From positions 159,142 through 223,141 of the forward strand of contig NZ_JACJRU010000006.1 of NCBI RefSeq assembly GCF_014697425.1: 64,000 nt of DNA, in the 5' to 3' direction. The first letter of the stretch is position 1. The number at the start of each line of letters is the position of its first letter. The notes beneath the pieces were generated by a model. The model saw only the letters and a list, made by a program, of their open reading frames with translations. It had not been told where the DNA came from and searched no databases. Shown here one piece after another: positions 63,854-64,000 of the stretch. A program made the position numbers and the translations under genes. The stretch is from Nostoc sp. FACHB-110 (lineage in GTDB: Bacteria; Cyanobacteriota; Cyanobacteriia; Cyanobacteriales; Nostocaceae).

Positions 63854-64000
<147 letters not shown>

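Overview
The window is chromosomal DNA from a filamentous cyanobacterium, most likely one of the Nostocales. It carries photosynthesis genes (beta-carotene hydroxylase crtR, the Calvin-cycle regulator CP12, the end of a photosystem II D2 gene), a phytochrome/cyanobacteriochrome histidine kinase, many HIP1 octamers (GCGATCGC, for example 1153-1160), and heptameric tandem repeats of the sort known from heterocyst-forming genomes. Nothing in the window directly proves heterocyst formation.

Layout. 1-2.6 kb: crtR (partial, minus) and pyruvate kinase. 2.7-7.4 kb: a small accessory patch with a Uma2-type protein, a PIN/ribbon-helix-helix toxin-antitoxin pair, a NACHT NTPase with an N-terminal LuxR-like helix-turn-helix, and a truncated four-helix-bundle gene, ending at the 3' end of tRNA-Ser(UGA). 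7.5-16 kb: housekeeping genes (metallophosphoesterase, nadA, guaA, cbiD, cp12) with conserved cyanobacterial hypotheticals. 16-24 kb: a FIST sensor followed by an IS1634-like transposase remnant, then a minus-strand series CYP110-like P450, aldehyde dehydrogenase, nitrilase-like pseudoenzyme and red-chlorophyll-catabolite-reductase-like protein, with a divergent NmrA-like reductase. 24-33.6 kb: a glycan or glycolipid region with three GT4 glycosyltransferases, a PIG-L deacetylase, a membrane-anchored NHL propeller protein and an ABC exporter. 34-45 kb: type II NADH dehydrogenase, a bacterial homologue of the B12-trafficking protein MMADHC, a gene whose stop codon was split by a 111-bp MITE, a cyclic-nucleotide-binding protein, ahcY, a degenerate class III cyclase, a deoxyhypusine-synthase-like enzyme and a DNA glycosylase. 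45-55 kb: the multi-bilin histidine kinase, an ArsA/GET3-like ATPase, an exported adenosine deaminase homologue, a methyltransferase, a PrsW-type protease, and three atypical tRNA genes side by side. 55-64 kb: slipin, tandem QueD, DnaJ, cysK with an Rrf2 regulator, an SLH porin, pterin dehydratase and psbD.

The most interesting item is the roughly 290-nt stretch at 63464-63757 on the minus strand, downstream of psbD. It has its own promoter-like boxes, a very strong Shine-Dalgarno, a 23-codon reading frame, a 15-bp long-range helix (14 of 15 paired), an alternative hairpin that would hide the ribosome binding site, and an intrinsic terminator. It looks like an independent structured RNA, possibly one that switches translation of a small peptide. 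Other strong points are a kinase with three candidate bilin-binding GAF domains, the MITE in a stop codon, the tRNA mini-array, and the heptamer arrays that supply the stop codons of two genes.

Functional calls come from reading motifs and from memory of protein families; no database search was run.
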